This document shows, piece after piece, positions 37,738 to 46,400 of a DNA stretch of 64,000 nt; the first letter of the stretch is position 1, and every line of letters starts with the position of its first letter. Below the pieces are notes generated by a model. That model was not told the origin of the DNA and ran no database searches. It saw nothing but the letters and a program-made list of their open reading frames with translations. The DNA is taken from the NCBI GenBank assembly GCA_900472625.1, contig UCIT01000022.1, forward strand, positions 16,626 through 80,625, written 5' to 3'. This DNA comes from Hyphomicrobiales bacterium. GTDB lineage: Bacteria; Pseudomonadota; Alphaproteobacteria; Rhizobiales; Rhizobiaceae. Both the position numbers and the translations under genes were made by a program.

Positions 37738-39192
37738 TTACTTTGGCCCAACCAGCGCCGCCACGGCCTGCGCCGCCAGCTTCAGACGCTGGCGCACGAC
37801 CGAGCGGCCGAGGATGGCCATAGAGTCGAACAGTGGCAGCGAGCGCGACGAGCCGGAGACGGCGACGAAGAGCGGCGCGACGATGACCTTGAGCTTCTTG
37901 CCCATGCGGTCGGCGATGGCGCGTAGTTCGGCTTCGATCGCCTCGACGTTCCATTCGAGGATCTTTTCCAGATCCGGCTGCACGGTGTTGAGGATCTCGA
38001 GGATCTCTTCCGGCGGCGACTTGATCTTGGCGAAGGCCGAGGGATCGAGATTGAGATCGGATTTCAGCAGGAAGCCCATCAGCTCCGGCAGTTCGCCGAG
38101 CTTGGAAATGCGCGACTGCGACAAGCCGAGGCCGGCCTTGAGCCGGTCGTTTTCCATCGCCCAGGTCAAGACGCGGTCGCGGAACTCTTCTTCCGACATC
38201 TTCTCGCGGATCCAGCGGCCGTTCAGCCAGTCGAGCTTCTGGATATCGAAGATGGCGCCGGCCTTGGAGAGGTTCTCGGGGTCGAACTTTTCGACGAGGT
38301 CGGCAATGGTCAGCAGTTCCTCGCCTTCGGCGATCTGCACGAAGAACAGGCCGAGGAAGTTCATCAGCGCCTCGGGGATATAGCCGAGCGCCGAGTAATA
38401 GGAGATCGAGGTCGGGTTCTTGCGCTTCGACAGCTTTGACTTGTCGGCGTTGCGCATCAGCGAGAGATGCATGAACACCGGCTCGTCCCACTCGAAATAG
38501 CGATAGAGCAGGATGTGCTTCGGCACCGACGACAGCCACTCCTCGCCGCGGGCGACGTGGGTGATCTTCATCAGATGGTCGTCGATGACGTTGGCCATGT
38601 GATAGGTCGGCATGCCATCGCCCTTGATCAGCACCTGCATGTCGACCGAATCCCACGGGATCGAGACGTCGCCGTAAACGCCGTCGGTGAAGTCGCAGGA
38701 ACCTTCGGTCGGGATCTTCATGCGGATGACCGAGCTTTCGCCCGATGCCATCTTGGCGCTGACTTCGTCCGCCGAATACTTCAGGCACAGGCCGTCATAC
38801 TTCGGCGGCTTGCCAGAGCTGCGCTGGGCTTCGCGCATTTCGGTCAGGCGTTCGGGCGTGCAGAAACAGCGGAAGGCGTGGCCCTTGTCCAGGAGTTGCT
38901 GGGCGTAGGGCTGGTACATGTCCTTGCGGTCGGACTGGCGATATGGGCCGTAGGGGCCGCCGACATCGGGGCCTTCCGACCACTCAAGGCCGCACCACTT
39001 CAGCGCATCCAGAACCTTGGTCTCGAACTCCGGCGTCGAACGCGTCGCATCGGTATCCTCGATGCGCAGGATGAACTCGCCGCCGTGCTTCTTGGCGAAC
39101 AGGTAGTTGAAGAGTGCGATATATGCGGTGCCGACATGCGGCTCGCCGGTCGGCGAGGGAGCAATGCGGACGCGGACGCCGGAAGCTGTCAT
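37738..39192 (-). CDS. gltX: Glutamyl-tRNA synthetase
   Basis: Class I synthetase charging tRNA-Glu (in rhizobia often also tRNA-Gln before amidation), 484 residues. The HIGH-type motif is PHVGT (18-22), the LRIEDTDATRS segment follows, and the KMSKS-type motif is KLSKRKN (about 250). C-terminal helical anticodon-binding domain from about 330. Rhizobia usually carry two gltX genes; which copy this is cannot be told. It is transcribed leftward ahead of lysS. Confidence 0.95.
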   Translation of the reverse strand: MTASGVRVRIAPSPTGEPHVGTAYIALFNYLFAKKHGGEFILRIEDTDATRSTPEFETKVLDALKWCGLEWSEGPDVGGPYGPYRQSDRKDMYQPYAQQLLDKGHAFRCFCTPERLTEMREAQRSSGKPPKYDGLCLKYSADEVSAKMASGESSVIRMKIPTEGSCDFTDGVYGDVSIPWDSVDMQVLIKGDGMPTYHMANVIDDHLMKITHVARGEEWLSSVPKHILLYRYFEWDEPVFMHLSLMRNADKSKLSKRKNPTSISYYSALGYIPEALMNFLGLFFVQIAEGEELLTIADLVEKFDPENLSKAGAIFDIQKLDWLNGRWIREKMSEEEFRDRVLTWAMENDRLKAGLGLSQSRISKLGELPELMGFLLKSDLNLDPSAFAKIKSPPEEILEILNTVQPDLEKILEWNVEAIEAELRAIADRMGKKLKVIVAPLFVAVSGSSRSLPLFDSMAILGRSVVRQRLKLAAQAVAALVGPK

Positions 39193-39354
39193 TTTATGTG
39201 CCCGTCAAATAAATGCCGGACGGCTTTCAAAGCAGAAAGCGACGCTCGGCCGGAAAGAATGCAGATAACTGGATCAGGAAACCGGCCGGAAAAGGGTATC
39301 CTGCGCGCTTGCCCGGCCAATTGCCCGTTTGGCTGGCTTTAAGGCCATATTCGG

Positions 39355-39385
39355 CCGCGGACGTCAAGGAAAATGCCGTCCGCGG
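39355..39385. other. GC-rich hairpin between gltX and the SLC13 gene
   Basis: A perfect 9-bp inverted repeat CCGCGGACG/CGTCCGCGG with a 13-nt loop and no T-run, 28 bp beyond the SLC13 stop codon. It could be an mRNA end for the leftward SLC13 gene. Confidence 0.4.
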
Positions 39386-39413
39386 GCATGGGCGGCATCG
39401 TCAGGTCACGGGG

Positions 39414-41183
39414 TCAGGCGACCGGCCAGACCCAGAGCAGCAGCGGCACGCTGACGAGGATGATGAGCAGCGACAGCGGGAGGCCAAGGCGGGGATAATC
39501 GCTGAAGCGATAGCCGCCGGGGCCAAAGACAAGCGTATTGCACTGGTGGCCGATCGGGGTAAGGAAATCGCAACCGGCGCCGATCGCCACCGCCATCAGG
39601 AAGGCGTCCGGCCTGTATCCGAGGGTTTGCGCGAAACTGGCGGCGATCGGCGCCATGACCAGCACGGTGGCGGCGTTGTTGAGGAACGGCGTCACTGCCA
39701 TGGCGGTGATCAGGATCAGCGCCAGCGCTCCGTAATGCGGCATCTGCGCGGCAAGGTGGCCGAGCCAGCCGGCGATCAGCTCGCTGCCGCCCGTCGTTCG
39801 CAGCGTATCGGAGACCGGGATCAAGGCTGCAAGCATGATCAGGATCGGCGCGTCGAGCGCCTTGTAGACATCGACCAGCGGGATGACCCGGAAGACGACC
39901 ATGGCGAGTGCCGCACAAAAGAACGACACGGCGACGGGTACGACGCCCGTCGCGGTGGCGGCCATGGCGGTGATGAGTATCAGGAGCGGCACGTAGGCTC
40001 GGCGCGAGGTACCGAGCATGATGTCGCGCTGCGCAAGCGGCAGGCATGCGAATTCCTGAAGGAAGGCGGGGAGATTACGCCGGCTGCCTTGCAACACCAG
40101 CACGTCGCCGGCGCGCAACCTGACTTCGCTTAGCCGTTCGTTCAGCCTGTGGCCTTTGCGGGAGACGGCGAGAAGATTGACGCTGCGGCGGTTGGAGAGC
40201 GACAGCTGCCGCGCCGACCAGCCGACAAGCTGCGACTCGGGAGCGACGATCGCCTCGATCGAGATCAGGTCGTTGCGCTCGGCGGGATCGGCGATCGGCT
40301 TGCCCGAGAGTTTGAGCTTGGCGTTGGAGACAATGCGGTCCAGCGCGTCGGGACTTCCTTCGAGCAATAATGTGTCGCCGTTCCTGAGTTCGATATCGGG
40401 AAAGGGCGAGAGGCGGGTATGGCCGCGCAGGATCGCGGTTGCCACGGCATCGCCGTCGCCGAGTTTCAGCAAGTCGCTGAGCGGCTTGCCCTCGGCGGTC
40501 GATTCCTCTGCCACCGTGGCTTCGGAAAAGTAGGCCTTGGCGTCGAGAGCTTCTTCCAGCGACGGGTTTTCGTTCTTCCGCTCGGGCACCAGCCAGTGGA
40601 AGAAGATCAGGAAGGTAACGCCAACAAACGCCAGCGTCGCGCCGACCGGGGTGAAGTCGAACATGGTGAAGGGTGTGCCTGTTATCTCGCCGCGAAGGCG
40701 CGAGACGACAATGTTCGGCGATGTGCCGATCTGCGTCATCAGGCCGCCGAGCAGGGCGGCAAAACTCATCGGCATCAGATAGAGCGAAGGCGACTTGCCG
40801 CTCTTGCGGGCGAACTGGAAGGCGACCGGAATCATGATCGCCAGCGCGCCGATATTCTTGATGAAGGCCGAGAGCACGGCGACGACGATCAAAAGCAGCG
40901 CCAACTGGGCATGCAGCGTGTCCAGATTGGGAAAGAAGCGCTTGATCGCGGTATCGACAATGCCGGAACGGGCGACGCCGGCGCTGACGACAAGCGCGCT
41001 GCCGACGATGATGACGATGTCGTCGCTGAAGCCCGAGAAGGCCTGCTCAAATGGGACGAGCCCAACGGCAACGGCCAGCACGAGTGCGCAGCAGGCCACA
41101 AGATCGTAACGAAACCGGTCCCAGATGAAGACCGCCATCATCAAGCCGATGACGCCGAAGGCGAGGAGCTGCTGTGTTGTCAT
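39414..41183 (-). CDS. SLC13/DASS family permease with two RCK_C domains
   Basis: Inner-membrane transporter of 589 residues. Two blocks of membrane helices (about 4-190 and 405-588) flank a cytoplasmic pair of TrkA-C-type domains (about 215-300, LRNGDTLLLEGSPDAL; and 300-385, LRAGDVLVLQGSRRNL). Family motifs SAFIKNIGALAIMIP, QIGTSPNIVVS and FLNNAATVLVMAP match sodium/dicarboxylate or sulfate carriers. ATG 41183 is the first codon of the conserved helix. Substrate unclear; sulfate-like anions are typical of the RCK-containing branch. Confidence 0.88.
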   Translation of the reverse strand: MTTQQLLAFGVIGLMMAVFIWDRFRYDLVACCALVLAVAVGLVPFEQAFSGFSDDIVIIVGSALVVSAGVARSGIVDTAIKRFFPNLDTLHAQLALLLIVVAVLSAFIKNIGALAIMIPVAFQFARKSGKSPSLYLMPMSFAALLGGLMTQIGTSPNIVVSRLRGEITGTPFTMFDFTPVGATLAFVGVTFLIFFHWLVPERKNENPSLEEALDAKAYFSEATVAEESTAEGKPLSDLLKLGDGDAVATAILRGHTRLSPFPDIELRNGDTLLLEGSPDALDRIVSNAKLKLSGKPIADPAERNDLISIEAIVAPESQLVGWSARQLSLSNRRSVNLLAVSRKGHRLNERLSEVRLRAGDVLVLQGSRRNLPAFLQEFACLPLAQRDIMLGTSRRAYVPLLILITAMAATATGVVPVAVSFFCAALAMVVFRVIPLVDVYKALDAPILIMLAALIPVSDTLRTTGGSELIAGWLGHLAAQMPHYGALALILITAMAVTPFLNNAATVLVMAPIAASFAQTLGYRPDAFLMAVAIGAGCDFLTPIGHQCNTLVFGPGGYRFSDYPRLGLPLSLLIILVSVPLLLWVWPVA

Positions 41184-41382
41184 GCTATTCCGGGGACAGG
41201 GATCGGGCGCCGGGCGGACACCCGGTGTCAGCGGATAACTGGACCGCGTGCGATACACTTCAATGGCTTGGACCTGGCAAATTCATGAGGCACCCGGCGT
41301 TTGGGGCCTCGCTCGCATTGAGATATTGTTCCCAGCGGGTATATGGATGCTTGCTGGGCGACGGCGCCGCCGAGGAGCAAAC

Positions 41383-41643
41383 ATGGGCAATAAGACGCGC
41401 GAGACCGCAGTGGCCAACAACAGGCGGAATGAGGGCGCACCCGACACGGTCGCGCTTCTGAAAGCGATTGCCGATAGTCCGAGGCGCGACAACTCGAGTT
41501 ATCACGAGGCAATGGCACAGGCGCGCCAGGCATTCGAGGCGGCTGAGGCCGCGCTTGGTCGCCCGGTGCGGGTCAAGACCAAGAGCCGCCGGAAACGCAA
41601 CGGCGACTATGTCTTGAAGCTGACCTTCAAGCCGGCCAAATGA
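41383..41643 (+). CDS. Small basic hypothetical protein
   Basis: 86 residues, start after GAGGAG. A polar N-terminal part (MGNKTRETAVANNRR) is followed by a helical, acidic segment (YHEAMAQARQAFEAAEAALG) and a strongly basic tail (RVKTKSRRKRNGDYVLKLTF) that could bind nucleic acid. No family recognised. It is divergent from the SLC13 gene and convergent with a 39-codon ORF 6 bp away. Confidence 0.6.
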   Translation: MGNKTRETAVANNRRNEGAPDTVALLKAIADSPRRDNSSYHEAMAQARQAFEAAEAALGRPVRVKTKSRRKRNGDYVLKLTFKPAK

Positions 41644-41649
41644 CCGGCG

Positions 41650-41769
41650 TTATGCCGACCCGGGCGTGAAGGCCAGCAGGTAGACGGCTGCCATAACAAC
41701 GGCGATGACGAAGATGATGGGGACGAACCGCGACATGCCGCGGCGGGCTTTTTTCTCTGTGCTCTTCAT
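41650..41769 (-). CDS. 39-residue single-helix membrane protein (candidate)
   Basis: Starts MKSTEKKARRGMSRFVPIIF and ends in AFTPGSA: a basic N-terminus, one membrane helix (about 15-34), and a short tail, which is the usual pattern of real small membrane proteins. No convincing ribosome-binding site precedes the ATG. It lies between the convergent small basic protein and the MFS gene. Could be a chance frame. Confidence 0.5.
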   Translation of the reverse strand: MKSTEKKARRGMSRFVPIIFVIAVVMAAVYLLAFTPGSA

Positions 41770-41839
41770 GCAGACCAAACCGCCGAACCGCGGAATTTGT
41801 TCCACATTTTCTGATCGCGATGCTTGATCGGCCGGTGCC

Positions 41840-43039
41840 TCAACGGAGCTCCAGCGCCTTGCGCTGGGTCAGCCAGACGATCAGCGCGAATGCGACGATC
41901 GCCATGCCGCCTGCCGCCACGAACACCCATCCGCCATGCTCCCATAACACGCCGGCCAGCGTCGAGCCGATGGCACCGCCGACGAAGTTGCTGGCGACGA
42001 ACGCGGTGTTGAGCCGGCTTCTGGCGTTCGGGTCGATCGAGAACAGGCGCGTCTGATTGAGGACGTTGAGGCCCTGGATGGCGATATCGAGCAGCAGGAC
42101 GGCGACCAGAATCGGAATGATGTGGGTGGCGCCGAAGCCGGCGATCACCAGCGAGACGAGGGCCAATACCAACGCCGCTCCGGTGGCCTTCACCGACCAA
42201 CCTCTATCATGCAGCCAGCCGGCGCGCTGGGCGGCAAGGGCACCGGCGAGGCCGACGAGACCGACGAGGCCGATCTGGCTGACGGAGTAGTTGAAGGAGG
42301 CGGAGCTGAGCAGGAAGGTCAGGCCGGTCCAGAACATGGTGAAAACGGAAAAGCCGCTGGCGCCGATAATGAGCGTGATCTGCACGGCGCGATGTTGGCG
42401 CACCGTCGAGAATACCGATTTGAGCAGTGTGCCGTAGGCGACGGCAGGGCGTGGCCGTTCGGCGGGAAGGGCGCGTGCCACGAGGGCGGCGAGCAGCACG
42501 ATGAAGATGGCGGCCGCGATGTATATGGCGCGCCATCCGAGCGCGTCGGCGAGGAAACCGCTGATGGTTCGCGACAGGAGGATGCCCGAGATCAGGCCCG
42601 AAACGATGGTGCCGACGACGCGGCCGCGTTGCTCGGGTCTGGCGAGGTCGCCGGCAAGCGGGGTCAACAGCTGTCCGGCGACGGTGGTGAGGCCAAGCGC
42701 GGCCAGCGCTGCGAGCAGAGCACCGAAGCTCGGCGCCAGCGCGCAGGCGGCCAGCGCCACGGCGGAACAGAGCATGATTGCCGGGATCAGTCGGCGCCGG
42801 TTCAGCGTGTCGCCGAGCGGCACGATCAGCAGGATGCCCAGGGCATAGCCGATCTGGGTCATGGTGATCAGCGTGCCGGCAGTGCCGATCGAGACGCCGA
42901 GCGAGGCGGCGATATCCGAGAGCAGCGGCTGCGCCCAATAGAGATTGCCGACGGCGGCGCCACCCGAAATCGCAAACAGCAGCGTCAGCGGGCGGGACAT
43001 GCCGGGTGCGACCGGGCGTTCAGTCTGGGAGATGGTCAT
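41840..43039 (-). CDS. MFS transporter
   Basis: Major facilitator carrier of 399 residues with 12 predicted helices. Motif A-like GDTLNRRRLIPAI follows TM2, and the NLYWAQPLLSDIAASLGVS start is typical of the DHA1/YgaY-like group. The direction is probably export. A 106-bp gap separates it from the upstream DUF4239 gene on the same strand. No substrate evidence. Confidence 0.88.
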   Translation of the reverse strand: MTISQTERPVAPGMSRPLTLLFAISGGAAVGNLYWAQPLLSDIAASLGVSIGTAGTLITMTQIGYALGILLIVPLGDTLNRRRLIPAIMLCSAVALAACALAPSFGALLAALAALGLTTVAGQLLTPLAGDLARPEQRGRVVGTIVSGLISGILLSRTISGFLADALGWRAIYIAAAIFIVLLAALVARALPAERPRPAVAYGTLLKSVFSTVRQHRAVQITLIIGASGFSVFTMFWTGLTFLLSSASFNYSVSQIGLVGLVGLAGALAAQRAGWLHDRGWSVKATGAALVLALVSLVIAGFGATHIIPILVAVLLLDIAIQGLNVLNQTRLFSIDPNARSRLNTAFVASNFVGGAIGSTLAGVLWEHGGWVFVAAGGMAIVAFALIVWLTQRKALELR

Positions 43040-43145
43040 GCCGTCTCTTTAGGGGCCGGTTGAAGGAGCGACAAGGGCAATTCCCGGCGCTGCGCGAGCA
43101 GTTGCACCCTCCGGCGATCAACAAGTCGCGATCGACTTTGCCTCG

Positions 43146-43904
43146 CTATCGCTGGATTTCGGCCAGCGCCCGGCGCAGCGGCAGGTCGGAAATCTGGATC
43201 AGGCCGGAGAAGGGAATGTCCATGTCGAGAACCAGATAGATGGATGCCGAAATCAGGAAGGCGGCGATGATGAACATGGCGACGATGATGATATTGCGCG
43301 GTGCGCGATAACCGAAACTCGCGAAGATCAGGATCAGCCATGCCAGAAGCATGACGATCAGCGGCCTCGGGATGACGCCTTCCGACTGCTCGACCAGGAT
43401 CCAGCGTTGCTCGACGATCTTCTGATAGTGCTGGCGGGCGTCGTTCCACAGCGCGAGGTGTCCGGGGTCGGTGGGGGTGAGCAGCGCCAGGCTGTTGCCG
43501 ACCTCGTTAAGCGCGAATTCGGAGGTCGGGTCGCCCTTGACGAGCGGGTCGATGTTCTCGGGCGCCGCGCCGAGCGCCTTCTCGACATAGACGGCGAGCC
43601 GCTGCTTGGTCTCGTTGGCCTCCAGCCCGTAGGTCCTCAAGGTCTGGTCGAACAGGATGATCTGGGTAGCGAACGAGTGGACGTTGCTGTCGATGCCTTC
43701 GAACGTGTTCTTCGCGGAGTTGATCATCAAGCTGAACACCAGCGAGGTCATCACCACGAAGATGTTGGCGACCAGCCGGACGACGGCGTTGGTCTCGTCC
43801 TGGCGGTGGTGCATCGGCAGTTTCGAATAGGTGAGCATGGTGCCGATCGAGGCAGCGATCAGGCAGACGCAGATGAAGGCCGCCAAAAACACTTCCCGAG
43901 ACAT
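43146..43904 (-). CDS. DUF4239 domain membrane protein
   Basis: 252 residues with two N-terminal helices (about 5-25, 44-64), a central soluble helical region (about 70-175) and two C-terminal helices (about 186-205, 213-236). The segment VFSLMINSAKNTFEGIDSNV is typical of DUF4239 (bestrophin-like) proteins. ATG 43904 is preceded by GGGGAG. It is divergent from glutathione peroxidase across 133 bp. Function unknown. Confidence 0.78.
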   Translation of the reverse strand: MSREVFLAAFICVCLIAASIGTMLTYSKLPMHHRQDETNAVVRLVANIFVVMTSLVFSLMINSAKNTFEGIDSNVHSFATQIILFDQTLRTYGLEANETKQRLAVYVEKALGAAPENIDPLVKGDPTSEFALNEVGNSLALLTPTDPGHLALWNDARQHYQKIVEQRWILVEQSEGVIPRPLIVMLLAWLILIFASFGYRAPRNIIIVAMFIIAAFLISASIYLVLDMDIPFSGLIQISDLPLRRALAEIQR

Positions 43905-44037
43905 TGCGCTCTCCCCGCTGCCGCCACGATGGAAACTATATGCTTTGCAGGATTTTGTCAGCGCTCCTCCATCGGCGCTGGACAAACAGAGCAGCGGGTA
44001 TAGCTTCCGCATCGCAATTTCATATTGGAGAACTGTT

Positions 44038-44583
44038 ATGACCGATGTTTTGAGTGTGCCGGTGAAGCTTGCCGATGGCCGCGAAACGACGCTGGACGAA
44101 TACCGTGGCAAGGTGGTGCTGGTCGTCAACGTCGCCTCCAAGTGCGGGCTGACGGTGCAGTACGAAGGGCTGGAGAAGCTCTATGAGGACAAGCGCGAGC
44201 GCGGCTTCGAGATTGCCGCTTTCCCGGCCAACAACTTCAAGGGCCAGGAACCGGGCACGGACGCGGAGATCGTCGAATTCTGCACGCTGACCTACGACGT
44301 GAAATTCCCGATCTTCTCGAAGATTTCCGTCAAGGGAGACGATCAGCACCCGCTTTACAAGCTCTTGACGGGAACCGGCCTGCCGACGACCGGCGAGGGC
44401 CCGATGCGCGAGAAGCTGAAGGAGCGCGGTCTCGTCGACGGCAGTGACGCAGATGTGCTTTGGAACTTCGAAAAATTCCTGATCGGCCGCAACGGCAAGA
44501 TCGTCGCCCGCTTTGCGCCGGATGTTACCGCCGACGACCAGCGGCTGGTGCAGGCGATCGACAAGGAACTGGCGGCTGGCTGA
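44038..44583 (+). CDS. gpx: Glutathione peroxidase family protein (thiol peroxidase)
   Basis: Reduces hydroperoxides using a thiol donor; 181 residues, non-seleno type. Peroxidatic C36 is in NVASKCGLT, the catalytic Gln is Q70 in KGQEPG, and the catalytic Trp is in DVLWNFEKF. C82 (EFCTLTYDV) matches the resolving cysteine of thioredoxin-dependent fungal and plant enzymes, so thioredoxin may be the true donor. The FPCNQF-motif cysteine is alanine here (FPANNF). GGAG precedes the ATG, and a strong shared terminator follows. Confidence 0.92.
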   Translation: MTDVLSVPVKLADGRETTLDEYRGKVVLVVNVASKCGLTVQYEGLEKLYEDKRERGFEIAAFPANNFKGQEPGTDAEIVEFCTLTYDVKFPIFSKISVKGDDQHPLYKLLTGTGLPTTGEGPMREKLKERGLVDGSDADVLWNFEKFLIGRNGKIVARFAPDVTADDQRLVQAIDKELAAG

Positions 44584-44603
44584 CAGCTGAAGTGTTGAAT
44601 GAG

Positions 44604-44633
44604 AAAGGGCGCGGCTTGCTGGCCGCGCCCTTT
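44604..44633. terminator. Bidirectional terminator between gpx and terC
   Basis: A perfect 12-bp stem AAAGGGCGCGGC/GCCGCGCCCTTT with a 6-nt loop. T-runs on either strand allow termination of both convergent genes. Confidence 0.85.
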
Positions 44634-44655
44634 TCGTTTGTTGTGAATGCCGTTG

Positions 44656-45420
44656 CTAGTGAACGGTGTCCTGCTTGGCCGCTTCGCGCTTTCGCTTCTT
44701 GGCGTTGCGGGCAAACATGTTGAGCACCTCGACCAGCGCCGAGAAGGCCATGGCGGCGTAGACGTAGCCCTTGGGAACGTGGAAACCCATGCCTTCGGCG
44801 ATCAGCGTCGTGCCGATCATCATCAGGAAGCCGAGCGCCAGCATGACGATGGTCGGGTTCTTCTCGATGAAGTTGGCAAGCGGCGTGGCGGCGACCAGCA
44901 TGACGGTGACGGCGGCAACGACGGCAACGACCATGATCGGCAGGTGCGGCGTCATGCCGACGGCGGTGATGATGCTGTCGACCGAGAAGACGAGGTCGAG
45001 CACCAGGATCTGGCCGATGACGGCGGCGAAGCTTGTCGTGACCGCGTTGGCCGCCGCATCGTTTTCATGTTCGGCGGGGTCCACCGAGTGGTGGATTTCC
45101 TTGGTTGCCTTCCAGAGCAGGAACAGGCCACCGGCGATCAGGATCATGTCCTTCCAGGAGAAGCCGTGGCCGAACAGGTCGAAGACCGGCGTCGTCAGCT
45201 TGACGATCCACGCCACGGTGCCGAGCAGGGCCAGACGCATGATCAGTGCCAGGCCGATACCGACCTTGCGGGCCTTTTCACGGTGTTCAGGTGGCAGCTT
45301 GTTGGTGAGAATGGAAATGAAGATCAGGTTGTCGATCCCGAGGACCACTTCCATCACCACCAGGGTGACGAGGGCCACCCAGGCGGCCGGGTCCTGAACG
45401 AGCATCATGATGTCTTGCAT
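44656..45420 (-). CDS. TerC family integral membrane protein
   Basis: 254 residues with about seven helices. Acidic residues lie in the conserved membrane motifs [13 protein letters not shown] (TM1) and [12 protein letters not shown] (TM5), and a charged basic tail ([11 protein letters not shown]) ends the protein. TerC proteins are membrane metal-associated proteins; several export manganese, and some were first named for tellurium resistance. The ribosome-binding site AAGGGGAT is paired inside a 78-nt leader structure (45426-45503), pointing to translational control. It is read leftward after tetR, with 153 bp between. Confidence 0.88.
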   Translation of the reverse strand: MQDIMMLVQDPAAWVALVTLVVMEVVLGIDNLIFISILTNKLPPEHREKARKVGIGLALIMRLALLGTVAWIVKLTTPVFDLFGHGFSWKDMILIAGGLFLLWKATKEIHHSVDPAEHENDAAANAVTTSFAAVIGQILVLDLVFSVDSIITAVGMTPHLPIMVVAVVAAVTVMLVAATPLANFIEKNPTIVMLALGFLMMIGTTLIAEGMGFHVPKGYVYAAMAFSALVEVLNMFARNAKKRKREAAKQDTVH

Positions 45421-45425
45421 CTATG

Positions 45426-45503
45426 TATATCCCCTTGCGCCACATTAGCGGTCGCTCGAATGTAAGGTTGCGCCGCAGCTTGGCAAGCGCGCAAGGGGGT
45501 ATA
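45426..45503 (-). promoter_or_regulatory. Structured terC 5' leader sequestering the ribosome-binding site (candidate riboswitch)
   Basis: On the minus strand the arms TATACCCCCTTGCGC and GCGCAAGGGGATATA pair at 14 of 15 positions (45489-45503 with 45426-45440). Inside are two more helices: GCTT-GCC-AAGC (45478-45488), and ACATT...AATGT (45442-45463) with an inner AGC-GACC-GCT. The long closing helix contains AAGGGGAT, the terC ribosome-binding site, six bases before the ATG region. This three-way-junction shape with a masked site is typical of translational riboswitches. I do not see the conserved yybP-ykoY loop sequence. Confidence 0.55.
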
Positions 45504-45573
45504 CGAAAGCTGGTCAGGTTTTATTCCCCGACAGAACGTTTGGCGGCGGGGCGTCGCCATGTCGCCTTACAAT

Positions 45574-46245
45574 TCAGCGGTCGTTGCGGACGCCGTAAGT
45601 CGCCATGAACATGCGGACGGCGCCGTTGATGACGCGCTCCGCTTCCTGTCGCGATGGCGGCTTTTCCATGCTGCCGAACAGGCGGAACTTGAAGAAGCTG
45701 CCGCTCGAAAGATCGAGAAACTGGGCAGCGGCCAGATCGATGTCGGCGATGTCGAGTTTGCCGGCATCCACGTAGCGCACGAGGTAGTCGCGCAGGATGG
45801 TGCGCAGATTTTCCGGGCCGTTGAAGAAACGCTGGCAAAGCGCCGGCATCCGGTCACGGACGCCAAGCACGGTGCGCATCGCGCTGATGACCTTTTCGTC
45901 CGTCAGGTGCGCAACAAAGCCGACGCCGAAATCGTGGAGACCGGTCTCGATATCCTCGTGCTCTTCGAGCGTGGTTCGCATGGCCGCGACGAACGCGGCG
46001 CGCTCGCTCTCGATCATCGCCGCGAAGAGTTCCTCCTTGTTGGCGAAGTAGACGTAGAGCGTTCCCTTCGAGACACCGGCCTCGCGTGTCACGTCGTTCA
46101 TGCTCGCGGCATCGAAGCCGAGCTTCATGAAGACGCGGCGGGCGCCGTCGAGAATTTGCTTGCGCTTGGCAGGGTCTTCTCCTGCAGCCCATCTGCCTCC
46201 GCTCGATGGTGACTCCCCCACGGACATATCGGAAAGCTCTGTCAT
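45574..46245 (-). CDS. TetR/AcrR family transcriptional regulator
   Basis: 223 residues with an N-terminal HTH (NDVTREAGVSKGTLYVYFANKEEL, about 48-72) and a C-terminal helical ligand domain. Divergent from the EmrAB-like exporter across 155 bp that contain three palindromes, so it is almost certainly the local repressor of the pump and of itself. ATG 46245 follows AAGGAG at close spacing. The inducer is unknown, probably a hydrophobic pump substrate. Confidence 0.92.
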   Translation of the reverse strand: MTELSDMSVGESPSSGGRWAAGEDPAKRKQILDGARRVFMKLGFDAASMNDVTREAGVSKGTLYVYFANKEELFAAMIESERAAFVAAMRTTLEEHEDIETGLHDFGVGFVAHLTDEKVISAMRTVLGVRDRMPALCQRFFNGPENLRTILRDYLVRYVDAGKLDIADIDLAAAQFLDLSSGSFFKFRLFGSMEKPPSRQEAERVINGAVRMFMATYGVRNDR

Positions 46246-46259
46246 AGCTCCTTAACCAT

Positions 46260-46275
46260 ATTCGCACGTGCGAAT
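46260..46275. promoter_or_regulatory. 16-bp perfect palindrome upstream of tetR
   Basis: ATTCGCACGTGCGAAT, perfect, 14 bp before the tetR start codon. Candidate autoregulatory operator. Its half-site differs from the two CGAAC-type palindromes nearer the pump gene. Confidence 0.5.
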
Positions 46276-46290
46276 GTTTCGTTAACAAAA

Positions 46291-46308
46291 TCGAACCGGG
46301 TGGTTCGA
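46291..46308. promoter_or_regulatory. TetR-type operator candidate 1
   Basis: TCGAACC-GGGT-GGTTCGA: 7-bp arms, perfect, centred about 101 bp before the emrA-like start. It shares CGAAC/GTTCG half-sites with 46352-46367. Confidence 0.55.
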
Positions 46309-46351
46309 TACATCTTGATATGAACGTTAAAAGGTTCTATGTCAACTAAAC

Positions 46352-46367
46352 CGAACCGTTCAGTTCG
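46352..46367. promoter_or_regulatory. TetR-type operator candidate 2
   Basis: CGAAC-CGTTCA-GTTCG: same half-sites and same 16-bp overall span as the core of 46291-46308, 34 bp before the emrA-like start, close to where the pump promoter should lie. Confidence 0.55.
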
Positions 46368-46400
46368 ATCTGTTTCACTCGTTTATACCGGTAGTTTCTC

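Noticed and set aside
45426..45503. Known yybP-ykoY manganese riboswitch
   Set aside because: Position fits, but its conserved loop sequences are not visible, so I report only an unclassified structured leader.
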